Positions 1 to 6,966 of a DNA stretch of 11,587 bases are shown in pieces. The stretch is taken from the NCBI GenBank assembly GCA_017861495.1, contig JAGFXW010000050.1, forward strand, positions 1 to 11,587. The letters are read 5' to 3'. A program made the translations under genes and the position numbers. The DNA comes from Bacillota bacterium. Lineage in GTDB: Bacteria; Bacillota_C; Negativicutes; CTSoil-072. The notes beneath the pieces are model-generated. The model was not told the origin of the DNA, did no database searches, and was given only the letters and a program-made list of their open reading frames with translations. Position 1 is the stretch's first letter. Every line of letters starts with the position of its first letter.

Positions 1-1620
1 AATATTGAGGGCGTCAGGATATTTATCTTTGGCATTGCCGAATTTCCATTCCAGCCATTCCTCGACAGTATCCCATGGGAAGGCGGCAGGATTGAGGCGT
101 TTGCCTAAATCAAGAATGATTTGCTCGTCGGATTTGCACTCCTCATATTGGATAACTTTCGATATTGCCCGCAAAGGTGCGAACCAAGCGCGGAAACTGT
201 CCCTTTCGATGCTCATGCCTGCCGGTAGCACGATATCCGCACAAGCGACAGCAGTAGGAGTCATAAACAGGTCGACTACAACGTTGAATTCAACTTTGCG
301 CATGGCCTCATAGACACGTGGCGCTTCAGAGCCCATGTTGGCGATCGGGTTGGTTGTTTGCAGCCACAGCATCTTAACCGGATACGGTTTGCCTGATTCA
401 ATGGCTTTCAGGACGGAATCCCCGTGAGCGGTAGAAGCAAAGCCGAACATCTTTAACGGATAGCTTTCATTACCCAGACGTTTCATGATATTTTCTTCGC
501 TGACCCAATCAATTCCACAATTGTAGCCATCATCTACATTGTAGCCGCTTTTCGAAATAACGTTTCCGCCGGGAACATCCACGTTACCGGTGATCGTCCA
601 TAAGCTGGTGATGGCTTGCGCTGCAGAAATACCGGTAACTTGCTGGTCAACAGCAAGACCCCATTGGATGGCTGCCGGTTTGTTTTTTGCATAGAAACGG
701 GCTGCTTCGATAATAAGTTCTTTCGGCACCCAGGTGATCTCAGCCGCTTTTTCCGGCGGATATTCCTGGACGCATTTCTTCAATTCTTCAAAACCGGAAC
801 ACCATTTTTCGACGAATTCTTTGTCGTAAAGTTCTTCGTTGATGATGACGTTCAACATAGACATCGATAAAGCGGAGTCGGTTCCAGGCCGGATTTGCAG
901 CCAGTAATCTGCTTTGGAAGCCATCCAGGTCAATTTCGGGTCAACCACGATTAGCTTGGATCCTTTTCTCATCAAGTCGATGATCCAGTGTCCGAAGAAA
1001 CCGTCACCATTGGAGACAATCGGGTTATTACCCCAGATCATGATAACTTTTGGCACTTCGTATTCCGGTGTTTCATAACGTGCTTCAAAGTGCTGGGCGC
1101 AGTCAGTAACGAAGAAGTCGCTTTGCATTACAGCCTGTTGCGCAGCGCGAGGCAGGTAGCAAGCGTCGCCGCTCAAGAATCCGAGGGTATAGTTCGGGCT
1201 TTCAAATCCGGCATAAGTCAGGTAAGGAACTTGCCAGATGATGTTTCTTCCCGTACCTTCCATACCAATGATGCTTTCGGGGCCGTATTCTTTCTTGATG
1301 GATTTTACTTTTTCTTCGATAATATCGTAAGCTTCGTCCCAAGAAATACGTTCCCATTTATTTTCGCCCCGTTTGCCTACCCGCTTTAACGGCCATTTCA
1401 GGCGGTCGGGATGGTTGACTGCTTCTGTTAAATTCAGGCAACGCATGCAAAGACGGCCATCATTGTATGGGTTCGTCGTATCCCCTTCGACTTTGATTAA
1501 TTTGTCTCCTTTTGTGTAGTACAGAATACCACAGCCATTATGACAGCCAGGACCTGACCACTGTGTGGAACGGCTGACTGTTAAATCGCCTTCTTGCCAC
1601 TGCCATGATTCCTTTGACAT
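1..1620 (-). CDS. Molybdopterin (bis-PGD) oxidoreductase, DMSO reductase family, catalytic subunit; 3' end outside window
   Basis: The frame is open for 540 codons from the ATG at 1620 to the window edge, so roughly the last quarter to third of a 700-800 residue enzyme is missing. Visible: an N-terminal cluster motif GPGCHNGCG (Cys26, Cys30), then LCMRC (Cys58, Cys61); a WERISWDEA block at about 89-97; IWGNNP and a VVDPK block typical of bis-MGD binding; and GDACYLPR, whose Cys154 is a plausible Mo/W ligand (inference). There is no twin-arginine signal, so a cytoplasmic enzyme is expected. Several blocks resemble acetylene hydratase (VIINE-LYDKEFVE-WC), but the catalytic Asp next to the second cluster Cys of that enzyme is His27 here. 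The canonical first cluster Cys position is Gly23, with an extra Cys at 61. The start has AGGAGT 8 nt upstream and an in-frame TGA just before it. The family is certain; the substrate is unknown (aromatic hydroxylation, dehydroxylation or transhydroxylation are possibilities). Confidence 0.93.
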   Translation of the reverse strand, partial: MSKESWQWQEGDLTVSRSTQWSGPGCHNGCGILYYTKGDKLIKVEGDTTNPYNDGRLCMRCLNLTEAVNHPDRLKWPLKRVGKRGENKWERISWDEAYDIIEEKVKSIKKEYGPESIIGMEGTGRNIIWQVPYLTYAGFESPNYTLGFLSGDACYLPRAAQQAVMQSDFFVTDCAQHFEARYETPEYEVPKVIMIWGNNPIVSNGDGFFGHWIIDLMRKGSKLIVVDPKLTWMASKADYWLQIRPGTDSALSMSMLNVIINEELYDKEFVEKWCSGFEELKKCVQEYPPEKAAEITWVPKELIIEAARFYAKNKPAAIQWGLAVDQQVTGISAAQAITSLWTITGNVDVPGGNVISKSGYNVDDGYNCGIDWVSEENIMKRLGNESYPLKMFGFASTAHGDSVLKAIESGKPYPVKMLWLQTTNPIANMGSEAPRVYEAMRKVEFNVVVDLFMTPTAVACADIVLPAGMSIERDSFRAWFAPLRAISKVIQYEECKSDEQIILDLGKRLNPAAFPWDTVEEWLEWKFGNAKDKYPDALNI

Positions 1621-1721
1621 ACAGCTTCACTCCTTAGAAATTTGATTTTTAACAAGATTAATTTTTAGCTATTCTTTATAGGGTTGCTAATGACACCTCC
1701 TTGCACTTGATTATGAATTAT

Positions 1722-1736
1722 GCAAATATCATGCCA
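1722..1736 (-). promoter_or_regulatory. Sigma-54 (-24/-12) promoter of the molybdopterin oxidoreductase
   Basis: Read on the minus strand, this is TGGCAT-GATAT-TTGC followed by A. It matches the TGGCAC-N5-TTGC consensus at all but one position, with exact spacing. Transcription would start near 1710, giving a leader of about 90 nt before the ATG at 1620. Two sigma-54 activator genes in the window make this functionally sensible. Confidence 0.75.
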
Positions 1737-1776
1737 TGCGTTCAAAGCCTTGATTTCGCTGCTAAAATTAGACGGT

Positions 1777-1812
1777 GGGACACAAATTGTAAAATATGCA
1801 ATAAACTGTCCC
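1777..1812. promoter_or_regulatory. Inverted repeat GGGACA-N24-TGTCCC, candidate activator (UAS) site
   Basis: Perfect 6-bp arms at 1777-1782 and 1807-1812 enclose a nested ATTG...CAAT pair. The centre lies about 85 bp upstream of the start predicted from the sigma-54 promoter at 1722-1736, a normal distance for a sigma-54 enhancer site. Assignment to either activator of this window is inference. Confidence 0.35.
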
Positions 1813-1818
1813 AAAATT

Positions 1819-2070
1819 AGAAAGCCCGGCTTGCGCCGAGCTACCAGCGACGGTGGAAGCCGTTGGCTGCGCTTATGTCCATCGGATAAAATAGTAAACT
1901 TTCCGATGGACGCAGAAAGCCCGGCTTGCGCCGAGCTACCAGCGACGGTGGAAGCCGTTGGCTGCACTTATGTCGATCGGATAAAATAGAAAACTTTCCG
2001 ATGGACGCAGAAAGCTCGGCTTGCGCCGAGCTACCAGCGACGGTGGAAGCCGTTGGCTGCGCTTATGTCG
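1819..2070. repeat. Three tandem copies of a 95-bp hairpin-rich repeat
   Basis: Copies start at 1819, 1914 and 2009, exactly 95 bp apart. Copies 1 and 2 differ at only three positions; copy 3 stops after about 62 bp. Each copy starts AGAAAGC and contains three potential stems. The first is GCYCGGC-TTGC-GCCGAGC, perfect in copy 3 (2013-2032). The second is imperfect, CAGCGACGG with CCGTTGGCTG. The third is GTCCATCGGA/TCCGATGGAC, perfect in copy 1 (1877-1886 with 1902-1911) and carrying one mismatch in copy 2. After copy 3 the third stem is replaced by an unrelated hairpin, GAAAGTA-ATTG-TACTTTC (2073-2090). The array is visibly GC-richer than its surroundings. As 95 is not a multiple of 3, it is not a coding repeat. 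I do not recognise it as a known riboswitch or IS element; an intergenic palindromic repeat family expanded in tandem is most likely. Confidence 0.9.
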
Positions 2071-2099
2071 CGGAAAGTAATTGTACTTTCTTTGAGACT

Positions 2100-2130
2100 A
2101 AAAAACCCGGCAAACTTGCCGGTTTTTTTT
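2100..2130 (-). terminator. Intrinsic terminator, symmetrical (potentially bidirectional)
   Basis: The stem CCGGCAA / TTGCCGG (2107-2113 with 2116-2122) is flanked by a run of six A on the left and eight T on the right, so it can terminate on either strand. The gene it clearly serves is the small cysteine-rich protein on the minus strand, which ends at 2172. It also insulates the repeat array and molybdo-enzyme promoter. Confidence 0.85.
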
Positions 2131-2171
2131 AGTTTGACTTGTGTATAGGCTAATTTTATATTGCTCTGGAT

Positions 2172-2363
2172 TTAGTGTACTTTGGACGATACTTCTTTTA
2201 ACAACTGTTCGATATCAAGCGGGTATTGGCAAAAAATACATTTTTTGTTTGTGACGATATTCATTTTCGCACACGAAGGACAACGAACTGCGTTCTTCAT
2301 TACGCGTTTGCCCCAATGGCGTTCCGGACACTTCGGGTTACAACCAAAACAATGTTGACACAT
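2172..2363 (-). CDS. 63-residue eight-cysteine protein: ferredoxin-like Cys motif plus zinc ribbon
   Basis: The N-terminus carries CQHCFGCNPKCP, that is Cys2-x2-Cys5-x2-Cys8-x3-Cys12-Pro, the spacing of a [4Fe-4S] ferredoxin half. It is followed by CPSC (28-31) and CIFC (42-45), a zinc-ribbon pattern with a 10-residue gap. The tail (about 48-63) is polar and probably helical. There is no signal peptide or membrane segment. It stands alone between an excellent sigma-54 promoter and a terminator, which strongly supports a real gene. The AGGAGT upstream is 14 nt from the ATG, rather far, but an in-frame TGA (2376-2378) excludes a longer form. It may be an electron carrier, a metal chaperone or a small regulator working with the molybdo-enzyme. 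I do not recognise a named family. Confidence 0.8.
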   Translation of the reverse strand: MCQHCFGCNPKCPERHWGKRVMKNAVRCPSCAKMNIVTNKKCIFCQYPLDIEQLLKEVSSKVH

Positions 2364-2439
2364 GATGAAATAGTTTCACTCCTTAAAATTGAAATAAAGT
2401 AGTATGCGTTCTGTATTAAATGCTATTGCAAACTATATT

Positions 2440-2454
2440 GCAATTATTGTGCCA
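2440..2454 (-). promoter_or_regulatory. Sigma-54 (-24/-12) promoter, consensus match
   Basis: The minus strand reads TGGCAC-AATAA-TTGC followed by A, identical to the sigma-54 consensus in both elements and spacing. Transcription would begin near 2428, about 65 nt before the ATG of the eight-cysteine protein at 2363. The adjacent, divergently transcribed activator gene at 2737 is the natural candidate to act on it. Confidence 0.88.
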
Positions 2455-2531
2455 AACTAGTACTTCTTCATCCGATTGGAAATAAAAAGAGGTTTATATA
2501 ATGGCGCAGAAAGCGTGTGCAACTTTTTAGC

Positions 2532-2552
2532 TTGGAATTTACAATGTTCCAA
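2532..2552. promoter_or_regulatory. Inverted repeat TTGGAA-N9-TTCCAA, candidate activator site
   Basis: The 6-bp arms are perfect (2532-2537 and 2547-2552). The centre is about 114 bp upstream of the start predicted from the sigma-54 promoter at 2440-2454, within the usual enhancer range. A TTGCGCAA palindrome follows immediately at 2554-2561. The core read on the minus strand, ATTGTAAA, also occurs inside the GGGACA inverted repeat at 1786-1793. Binding by the adjacent activator is inference. Confidence 0.35.
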
Positions 2553-2581
2553 ATTGCGCAAGATCATAATAAAAAAACAAA

Positions 2582-2617
2582 TTGGTATATTTATATAGTG
2601 GAAGGGAAATATACGAA
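2582..2617. repeat. Inverted repeat, 11-bp arms (TTGGTATATTT / AAATATACGAA)
   Basis: The inner 8 bp of each arm (2585-2592 and 2607-2614) are perfectly complementary around a 14-bp spacer, and the arms extend to 11 bp with one mismatch. It lies in the divergent intergenic region between the sigma-54 promoter at 2440 and the activator gene at 2737. It may be an operator for the activator gene or a second upstream site. No T-tract follows, so it is not a terminator. Confidence 0.4.
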
Positions 2618-2634
2618 TTATTATAGAAAAATAT

Positions 2635-2663
2635 TCCTAATAGCACAATTTATCTGCTATAAT
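2635..2663 (+). promoter_or_regulatory. Possible sigma-A promoter of the AcoR-like activator gene
   Basis: A perfect -10 hexamer TATAAT is at 2658-2663, about 75 bp ahead of the GTG at 2737. The -35 region is poor (TCCTAA-like at 17 bp spacing). The surrounding sequence is very AT-rich, so a chance match is possible. No sigma-54 consensus faces this gene. Confidence 0.35.
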
Positions 2664-2736
2664 CAAGTTGTTTGTGATTTGAAAAAAGAGAGTATGTAAT
2701 GAAATAGATGATGAATTTCAATGGAGGAATTTTATT

Positions 2737-4800
2737 GTGCGCCCTCTGGAACAGTTGCTGAGTCCTATTATCAATAATTTGCATAATATCAGCGCTCAAA
2801 CGATTAACGAAAATGATAGGCAACTCATCGAAAATATAAAAAACCAAAAAAATAATTTATTGCAAAAACGCATTACGCCGTCACAGGTCAATTTAGTACG
2901 GCCGGAAATAGTGGAGTCATGGGAAAGATCCTGTGAGAATGGGCTTGACTTCTTGTTGTATAAAGATCCTCCGGTCATGGATGCTTTTTCATTTGAAAAA
3001 CGGTTGAAAGAAAAAGATTTTTTTATCCAGGCTGCAAACCCGTACATATTTCAGTTGGAGGATATGCTATCCAACATAGAGTCTTATATTTTTTTGAGTG
3101 ACGAAAATGGGGTAATTTTACGGGTAGTTCAAGCGTTGGGTAAAAATAAATACCGGTTAATTCCTGGAACGGTTTGGAATGAACAAACCATTGGCACCTG
3201 CGCGCATGAAATGTCCATACGATTAAAAAGTCCGATCCAATTGTGCGGTCCAGAGCATTTTTGCCGGATTTTTCATAATATTTCTTGTTCTTCTGCGCCG
3301 GTTTTTGATGTGAACGGTAATTTGGAAGGGACGCTGACGATTGCCAGTCCTTATTTGCATTGTCAAAACTCATATTCCTTAGCTCTTGTTGTCATGATGG
3401 CCGATGCGATACAGAAAGAATTTCAGTTGCTGGTAAAAAAAGAATTACTTAAAATCGCTTTCACGACAACGAACGACGCCGTCATTGTTATTAATAAATT
3501 CGGTGTTATTACAGAGACTAATGCTGTTGCGCAAGAAATATTCAAATCGTTTAGCGAGGTTTTGGTTGGTTCACATATCGACAATGTTTTAGAAGATCCA
3601 TCGTTTGTCAAATCTATTTTGCATGCTGAAAAACCAATCATCCAGGCCAATATAAAAATTAAGAAGACGCAGCAAAAACTATTTTCTTGTTCGGTGCAAA
3701 CAATCAAAAACCATGAAAACAACAACATGGGCAGTATATTGACGTTAACGCCGATGGAGCATTCCCATAAAATGAACCACTCGATCAATGGTTTCGCAAC
3801 GCGGTTTACGTTCGACAACATTATTGCCACTTCTCCGCAATCGCTGAAACTAAAGAATACGGCCAAAAAAATGGCGCGCTTCAATATCAATGTATTAATC
3901 CAAGGCGAGAGCGGAACCGGAAAAGAAGTGTACGCGCAAGCTATTCATAATGAAAGCAGACCGGCTGGCCCATTTGTGGCAGTGAACTGTGCGGCCATCC
4001 CTAAAAACCTAATAGAAAGTGAGTTATTCGGTTATGAGCCGGGCGCCTTTACCGGTGCGGAACGCATCGGTAAGCCGGGAAAAATCGAGTTGGCCAATGG
4101 CGGGACTCTTTTTTTGGATGAAATTGGCGATATGCCGTTGGACATTCAGGCCGTTTTACTGCGGGTGCTGGAAGACAAAATGATTATGCGGCTGGGCGGA
4201 AGGCGTTATATCCCTGTGGATTTTCGCTTGGTTACAGCCTCGAACAAGAATTTATTGGAATTGGTAGAGAAAGACTTATTCCGGGAAGATTTGTATTATC
4301 GTATTTCAGTGTCTAAAATCGGCATTCCCCCTTTGCGGGACAGAAGTTCTGATCTCCTTCAATTAATTGAAAATTTCATTCAGGTTTCTGCCAACGCGGA
4401 ACATCTGGATGCGCCTGTTTTGAGCAATGCAGCCAAGTATATTTTGTTGCAATACCGCTGGCCGGGAAATGTACGGCAGCTGCAAAATGTCATTTCTTAT
4501 GCTGTATGCATGAGTTCTGACGGTGTTATCCAGCCTGAGGACTTGCCGGAAGAGGTGCTGGCTTCGTATTCAATGGATCGATTCAATTTTGAGACTGACG
4601 AACTTGCGACGGCGTCGGAAAACAAAATAACCAAGAGTGATCTTTCCATGAAAGAAATGGAGAAAATAGCCATACAAAAGGCGCTTGACAGCACAAATAA
4701 CCATATACGCGGCGCGGCGAAGATTTTAGGAGTGAGTAAATCAACCCTTTATAGGAAAATAAAGGCATATGGGCTGCAGGACAAAATTACCGAAGAATGA
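2737..4800 (+). CDS. Sigma-54-dependent transcriptional activator, AcoR/DhaR-like (GAF-PAS-AAA+-Fis HTH)
   Basis: This enhancer-binding protein of 687 residues opens sigma-54 promoters by ATP hydrolysis. Domains: an N-terminal AcoR-type sensory region with the typical RPEIVESWERSCENGLD start (about 50-66) and a GAF-like domain to about 225; a PAS domain (about 235-340); and a AAA+ domain (about 360-600) with Walker A GESGTGK (390-396), an intact sigma-54 contact loop GAFTGA (436-441) and Walker B FLDE (Asp461-Glu462). It ends in a Fis-type helix-turn-helix (about 648-685, RGAAKILGVSKSTLYRKI). There is no receiver domain, so it should sense a ligand directly. The start is GTG with GGAGG 9 nt upstream. 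It is transcribed divergently from the sigma-54-driven genes at 2363 and 1620 and probably controls both (inference). Its effector is unknown; AcoR relatives often answer to small carbonyl or alcohol substrates. Confidence 0.95.
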   Translation: MRPLEQLLSPIINNLHNISAQTINENDRQLIENIKNQKNNLLQKRITPSQVNLVRPEIVESWERSCENGLDFLLYKDPPVMDAFSFEKRLKEKDFFIQAANPYIFQLEDMLSNIESYIFLSDENGVILRVVQALGKNKYRLIPGTVWNEQTIGTCAHEMSIRLKSPIQLCGPEHFCRIFHNISCSSAPVFDVNGNLEGTLTIASPYLHCQNSYSLALVVMMADAIQKEFQLLVKKELLKIAFTTTNDAVIVINKFGVITETNAVAQEIFKSFSEVLVGSHIDNVLEDPSFVKSILHAEKPIIQANIKIKKTQQKLFSCSVQTIKNHENNNMGSILTLTPMEHSHKMNHSINGFATRFTFDNIIATSPQSLKLKNTAKKMARFNINVLIQGESGTGKEVYAQAIHNESRPAGPFVAVNCAAIPKNLIESELFGYEPGAFTGAERIGKPGKIELANGGTLFLDEIGDMPLDIQAVLLRVLEDKMIMRLGGRRYIPVDFRLVTASNKNLLELVEKDLFREDLYYRISVSKIGIPPLRDRSSDLLQLIENFIQVSANAEHLDAPVLSNAAKYILLQYRWPGNVRQLQNVISYAVCMSSDGVIQPEDLPEEVLASYSMDRFNFETDELATASENKITKSDLSMKEMEKIAIQKALDSTNNHIRGAAKILGVSKSTLYRKIKAYGLQDKITEE

Positions 4801-4805
4801 AAATA

Positions 4806-4877
4806 GACTTGTTGCAGAGCGTAGCACGATATCGAATAAACTATAATAATAAAAAAGGATGTTTCCAAGAACAAGTC
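4806..4877. promoter_or_regulatory. Inverted repeat GACTTGTT...AACAAGTC bracketing a possible promoter
   Basis: Perfect 8-bp arms (4806-4813 and 4870-4877) lie 56 bp apart in the 119-bp gap between the activator gene and the AhpD-like gene. A TATAAT hexamer at 4842-4847 lies between them but has no good -35 at standard spacing. The arms could form a long-stem leader hairpin or two half-operators. There is no T-tract after the second arm, so this is not a terminator. Confidence 0.35.
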
Positions 4878-4919
4878 GAAAGCATTATAAACCAAATATT
4901 TTGAGGAGGCAGCTGTTTA

Positions 4920-5513
4920 ATGAGTAATCAGTACGAAGAACAACTTTCTTATTTGCAAAAACCGAATCGAGACGAAATAGCACCGGAATTACAAGACATC
5001 TTTGATAAAAATACGGATTTTCAGAGGGAAAACTGGGGATTTATCAATAATCTATTTAAAGTGTTACCGTTAAATCCATTGCAATACAAAGGGTTTCTCG
5101 ACTTTAAGGCATCGTTGTTTAATCCGGAAACATGTTATCTCAGTAATGCTGACAAGGAAATGATCGGTTTGGTTGTTTCTTCAACCAATCATTGTTCCTA
5201 TTGCCTGACTACACATAGTGATGCGTTGCGGGGACTTGTTGACGACCCTGCCTGGGTTGACACGTTGGTTTATAATTACCGATCAGCCAAATTGACAGCG
5301 AAGCAAAGGGCGTTATGCGATTATGCGTATTTTGCAACCGCTTATGCCCGTGAAGTTTCTACGGATCAGGTAGACAAGTTGCGGGCTGTGGGTTTTAATG
5401 ACCACGAGATTCTGGAAGCAGCTTTTATAGTCGGCTTTTTTAATTATACGAACCGCTGGGTTAGTACGATAGCTCCTGTACCGAACCCGGGTCATTTTAG
5501 CCATAACCGGTAA
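4920..5513 (+). CDS. AhpD/carboxymuconolactone decarboxylase-like protein (peroxidase-related family)
   Basis: This 197-residue, all-helical type protein has the AhpD signature CSYCLTTH: Cys92, Cys95 and His99, the redox/proton-relay set of alkylhydroperoxidase D-like proteins. The C-terminal GFFNYTNRWVSTIAPVPNPG segment is typical of the 'uncharacterized peroxidase-related enzyme' subgroup. There is no signal peptide, so it should be cytoplasmic. The ATG has GAGGAGG 10 nt upstream. A terminator follows directly, so it may form its own unit or end the activator transcript. Both Cys are present, favouring a thiol-dependent peroxidase or reductase role over decarboxylation. A catabolic role beside the molybdo-enzyme and transporter is possible but unproven. 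Confidence 0.9.
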   Translation: MSNQYEEQLSYLQKPNRDEIAPELQDIFDKNTDFQRENWGFINNLFKVLPLNPLQYKGFLDFKASLFNPETCYLSNADKEMIGLVVSSTNHCSYCLTTHSDALRGLVDDPAWVDTLVYNYRSAKLTAKQRALCDYAYFATAYAREVSTDQVDKLRAVGFNDHEILEAAFIVGFFNYTNRWVSTIAPVPNPGHFSHNR

Positions 5514-5526
5514 GTTTAGCATGGCC

Positions 5527-5562
5527 TTAGCCCTCGCAAGAGGTGTTAGGGCTATTTCTTTT
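5527..5562 (+). terminator. Intrinsic terminator after the AhpD-like gene
   Basis: The stem TAGCCCT (5528-5534) pairs with AGGGCTA (5548-5554) and is followed by TTTCTTTT. It begins 14 nt after the stop codon at 5513. Confidence 0.75.
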
Positions 5563-5609
5563 AGCGATATTTCAATTTCTGCTGATTTTTTAAGGCTTGC
5601 CTATAGGAA

Positions 5610-5639
5610 TTGCCATACTGTTGTAGAAATATGTAAACT
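5610..5639 (+). promoter_or_regulatory. Weak candidate sigma-A promoter for the MFS/activator unit
   Basis: TTGCCA (5610-5615), an 18-bp spacer, then TAAACT (5634-5639), in the 182-bp gap after the terminator. Each hexamer misses the consensus at one or two positions. A promoter is expected here because the preceding gene is terminated, but the exact site is uncertain. Confidence 0.35.
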
Positions 5640-5695
5640 GTATTTATTCTGGGAAATATGGGTTGTTGTGTTAAGAACAAAAGGAGATAGCAGAG

Positions 5696-6895
5696 GTGGA
5701 TGAGTTTCGATTTTTATCCAGAAATTTTGCCTGTAATTTTTTAGCCAGCCTCTTTTTTTTCGGCAGCTACTATTTGCTTCTGCCAACCTTGCCGCATTAT
5801 GTTGTGGAAACCGGAGCATCAAAAGTCCAAGCGGGCGTGATTATCGGCATATTTACTTTGGCGGCTGTTTTATGCAGACCGTATTTCGGTAAACTGGCCG
5901 ATGCTTATGGCCGGAAACGCCTTATGCTGTTTGGAACAGGCCTTTTTAGCATTATGTATATTATGTATATCGTCTATATGGCATACTGCCAAGCTAATGA
6001 ATATGCTCCTTTATACCCCATACGACTGATCCATGGCTTGGGTTATGCAGCATTTCTTCCTGCTACAACCGCTTATGCGGCGGATTTAGCCCCCGTTGAC
6101 AGGCGTGGGGAAGTAATGGGCATTTTTGGCATTACCAATGTTTTTGCTATGGCAACGTTTCCTGCACTTGGAATAGCAATTGTTCATCATAGTAATAGTT
6201 TTTCCCTGTTATGTATTGTAGGGACTTTTTTTGCCATCAGTGCTTTTTTTGCGTCGCTGCTGGTACGGGAAGTTCGCAAACCGGCCGGACGATATTCTGC
6301 CGGGGCTTCGCTGTTTGCAGTAGCGCGTCAAAATGTAATTCTGGTTGCAGCAGCGGCAATGTTTGCCGGAACCACCGTCTACGGCGCGCTGACAACTTTT
6401 CTTCCAGTATATGCAGTGGAAAGAGGTTTTGTTGATTTTGGTTTGTTTTTCACGATGTATGCAGTGGGGAGTTTAAGCAGCAGGTTGATTTTGGGGAAAG
6501 TATCCGATCGTATCGGGCGTTACCAGATTATTGTTCTCGGGCTGGTGTTGTTAGGGCTGGCAAGTTTTTTGCTTGCGTCCCTGTCGCAATTTTCCATATT
6601 GATCATCAGCGGCATGTGCGCCGGTATGGGGTTTGGCGCTCTCGTACCAACGTTGATTGCGTTGGCGGCCGATAAAATAAAACCTCAGGAACGCGGCAGC
6701 GCGCTTGGTTTTCTTACTTCATTCCTCGATCTGGGAATTAGCGCGGGCGCGATTGTGTTGGGCTTTGTGGGGGAATATTGGGGCTATGCCGCGCTGTTTG
6801 CTTTTGGCGGATTTTTTCCGGTTGCCGGTATTATTGTGATTGCTTTTTATCTCCTGTTTTCTATGGCAGCGAATAAACAAAATATTGCAGGGTAA
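5696..6895 (+). CDS. Major facilitator superfamily transporter, 12 TM
   Basis: This is a 399-residue membrane protein with about 12 hydrophobic segments in two halves. The loop between TM2 and TM3 has MFS motif A, GKLADAYGRKR (about 65-75), and the second half has the related GKVSDRIGRY. A proline- and glycine-rich RLIHGLGYAAFLPATTAYAAD stretch fits TM4. The start is GTG with AAGGAG 9 nt upstream; an ATG 4 nt further on is out of frame. Only 71 bp without a terminator separate it from the next activator, so the two are probably co-transcribed. The likely role is proton-driven uptake or export of a small organic molecule. The substrate is not readable from sequence; context suggests the substrate or product of the molybdo-enzyme. 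Confidence 0.93.
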   Translation: MDEFRFLSRNFACNFLASLFFFGSYYLLLPTLPHYVVETGASKVQAGVIIGIFTLAAVLCRPYFGKLADAYGRKRLMLFGTGLFSIMYIMYIVYMAYCQANEYAPLYPIRLIHGLGYAAFLPATTAYAADLAPVDRRGEVMGIFGITNVFAMATFPALGIAIVHHSNSFSLLCIVGTFFAISAFFASLLVREVRKPAGRYSAGASLFAVARQNVILVAAAAMFAGTTVYGALTTFLPVYAVERGFVDFGLFFTMYAVGSLSSRLILGKVSDRIGRYQIIVLGLVLLGLASFLLASLSQFSILIISGMCAGMGFGALVPTLIALAADKIKPQERGSALGFLTSFLDLGISAGAIVLGFVGEYWGYAALFAFGGFFPVAGIIVIAFYLLFSMAANKQNIAG

Positions 6896-6966
6896 TGGTC
6901 GACTTTATCTGCTTTTTGAGTTTGGACAACAAGTGAAGATAATTTGTACTTGCATGGAGGAAATAT

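Noticed and set aside
1..1389. Plus-strand open frames of 80-130 codons at 5-313, 616-870 and 988-1389
   Set aside because: They lie entirely opposite the well-supported molybdopterin oxidoreductase gene, have no ribosome binding sites and encode no recognisable domain.
1..1620. Identification of the molybdo-enzyme as acetylene hydratase
   Set aside because: Several blocks are similar, but the catalytic Asp beside the second cluster Cys is His, the first cluster Cys is missing, and the Mo/W ligand region differs.
1819..2070. CRISPR array
   Set aside because: The whole 95-bp unit is repeated with nearly identical sequence throughout; there are no variable spacers and no cas genes.
1665..2132. 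Open frames of about 70-100 codons on both strands through the 95-bp repeats
   Set aside because: The repeat period is not a multiple of three, the protein repeats shift frame, the sequence is dominated by hairpins, and no start has a proper ribosome binding site.
2517..2699. 60-codon plus-strand frame in the divergent region
   Set aside because: GTG start without a ribosome binding site, AT-driven composition, and it overlaps several inverted repeats that look regulatory.
4820..4836. Sigma-54 promoter (TAGCAC...) ahead of the AhpD-like gene
   Set aside because: The -24-like element lacks GG and there is no GC at the -12 position.
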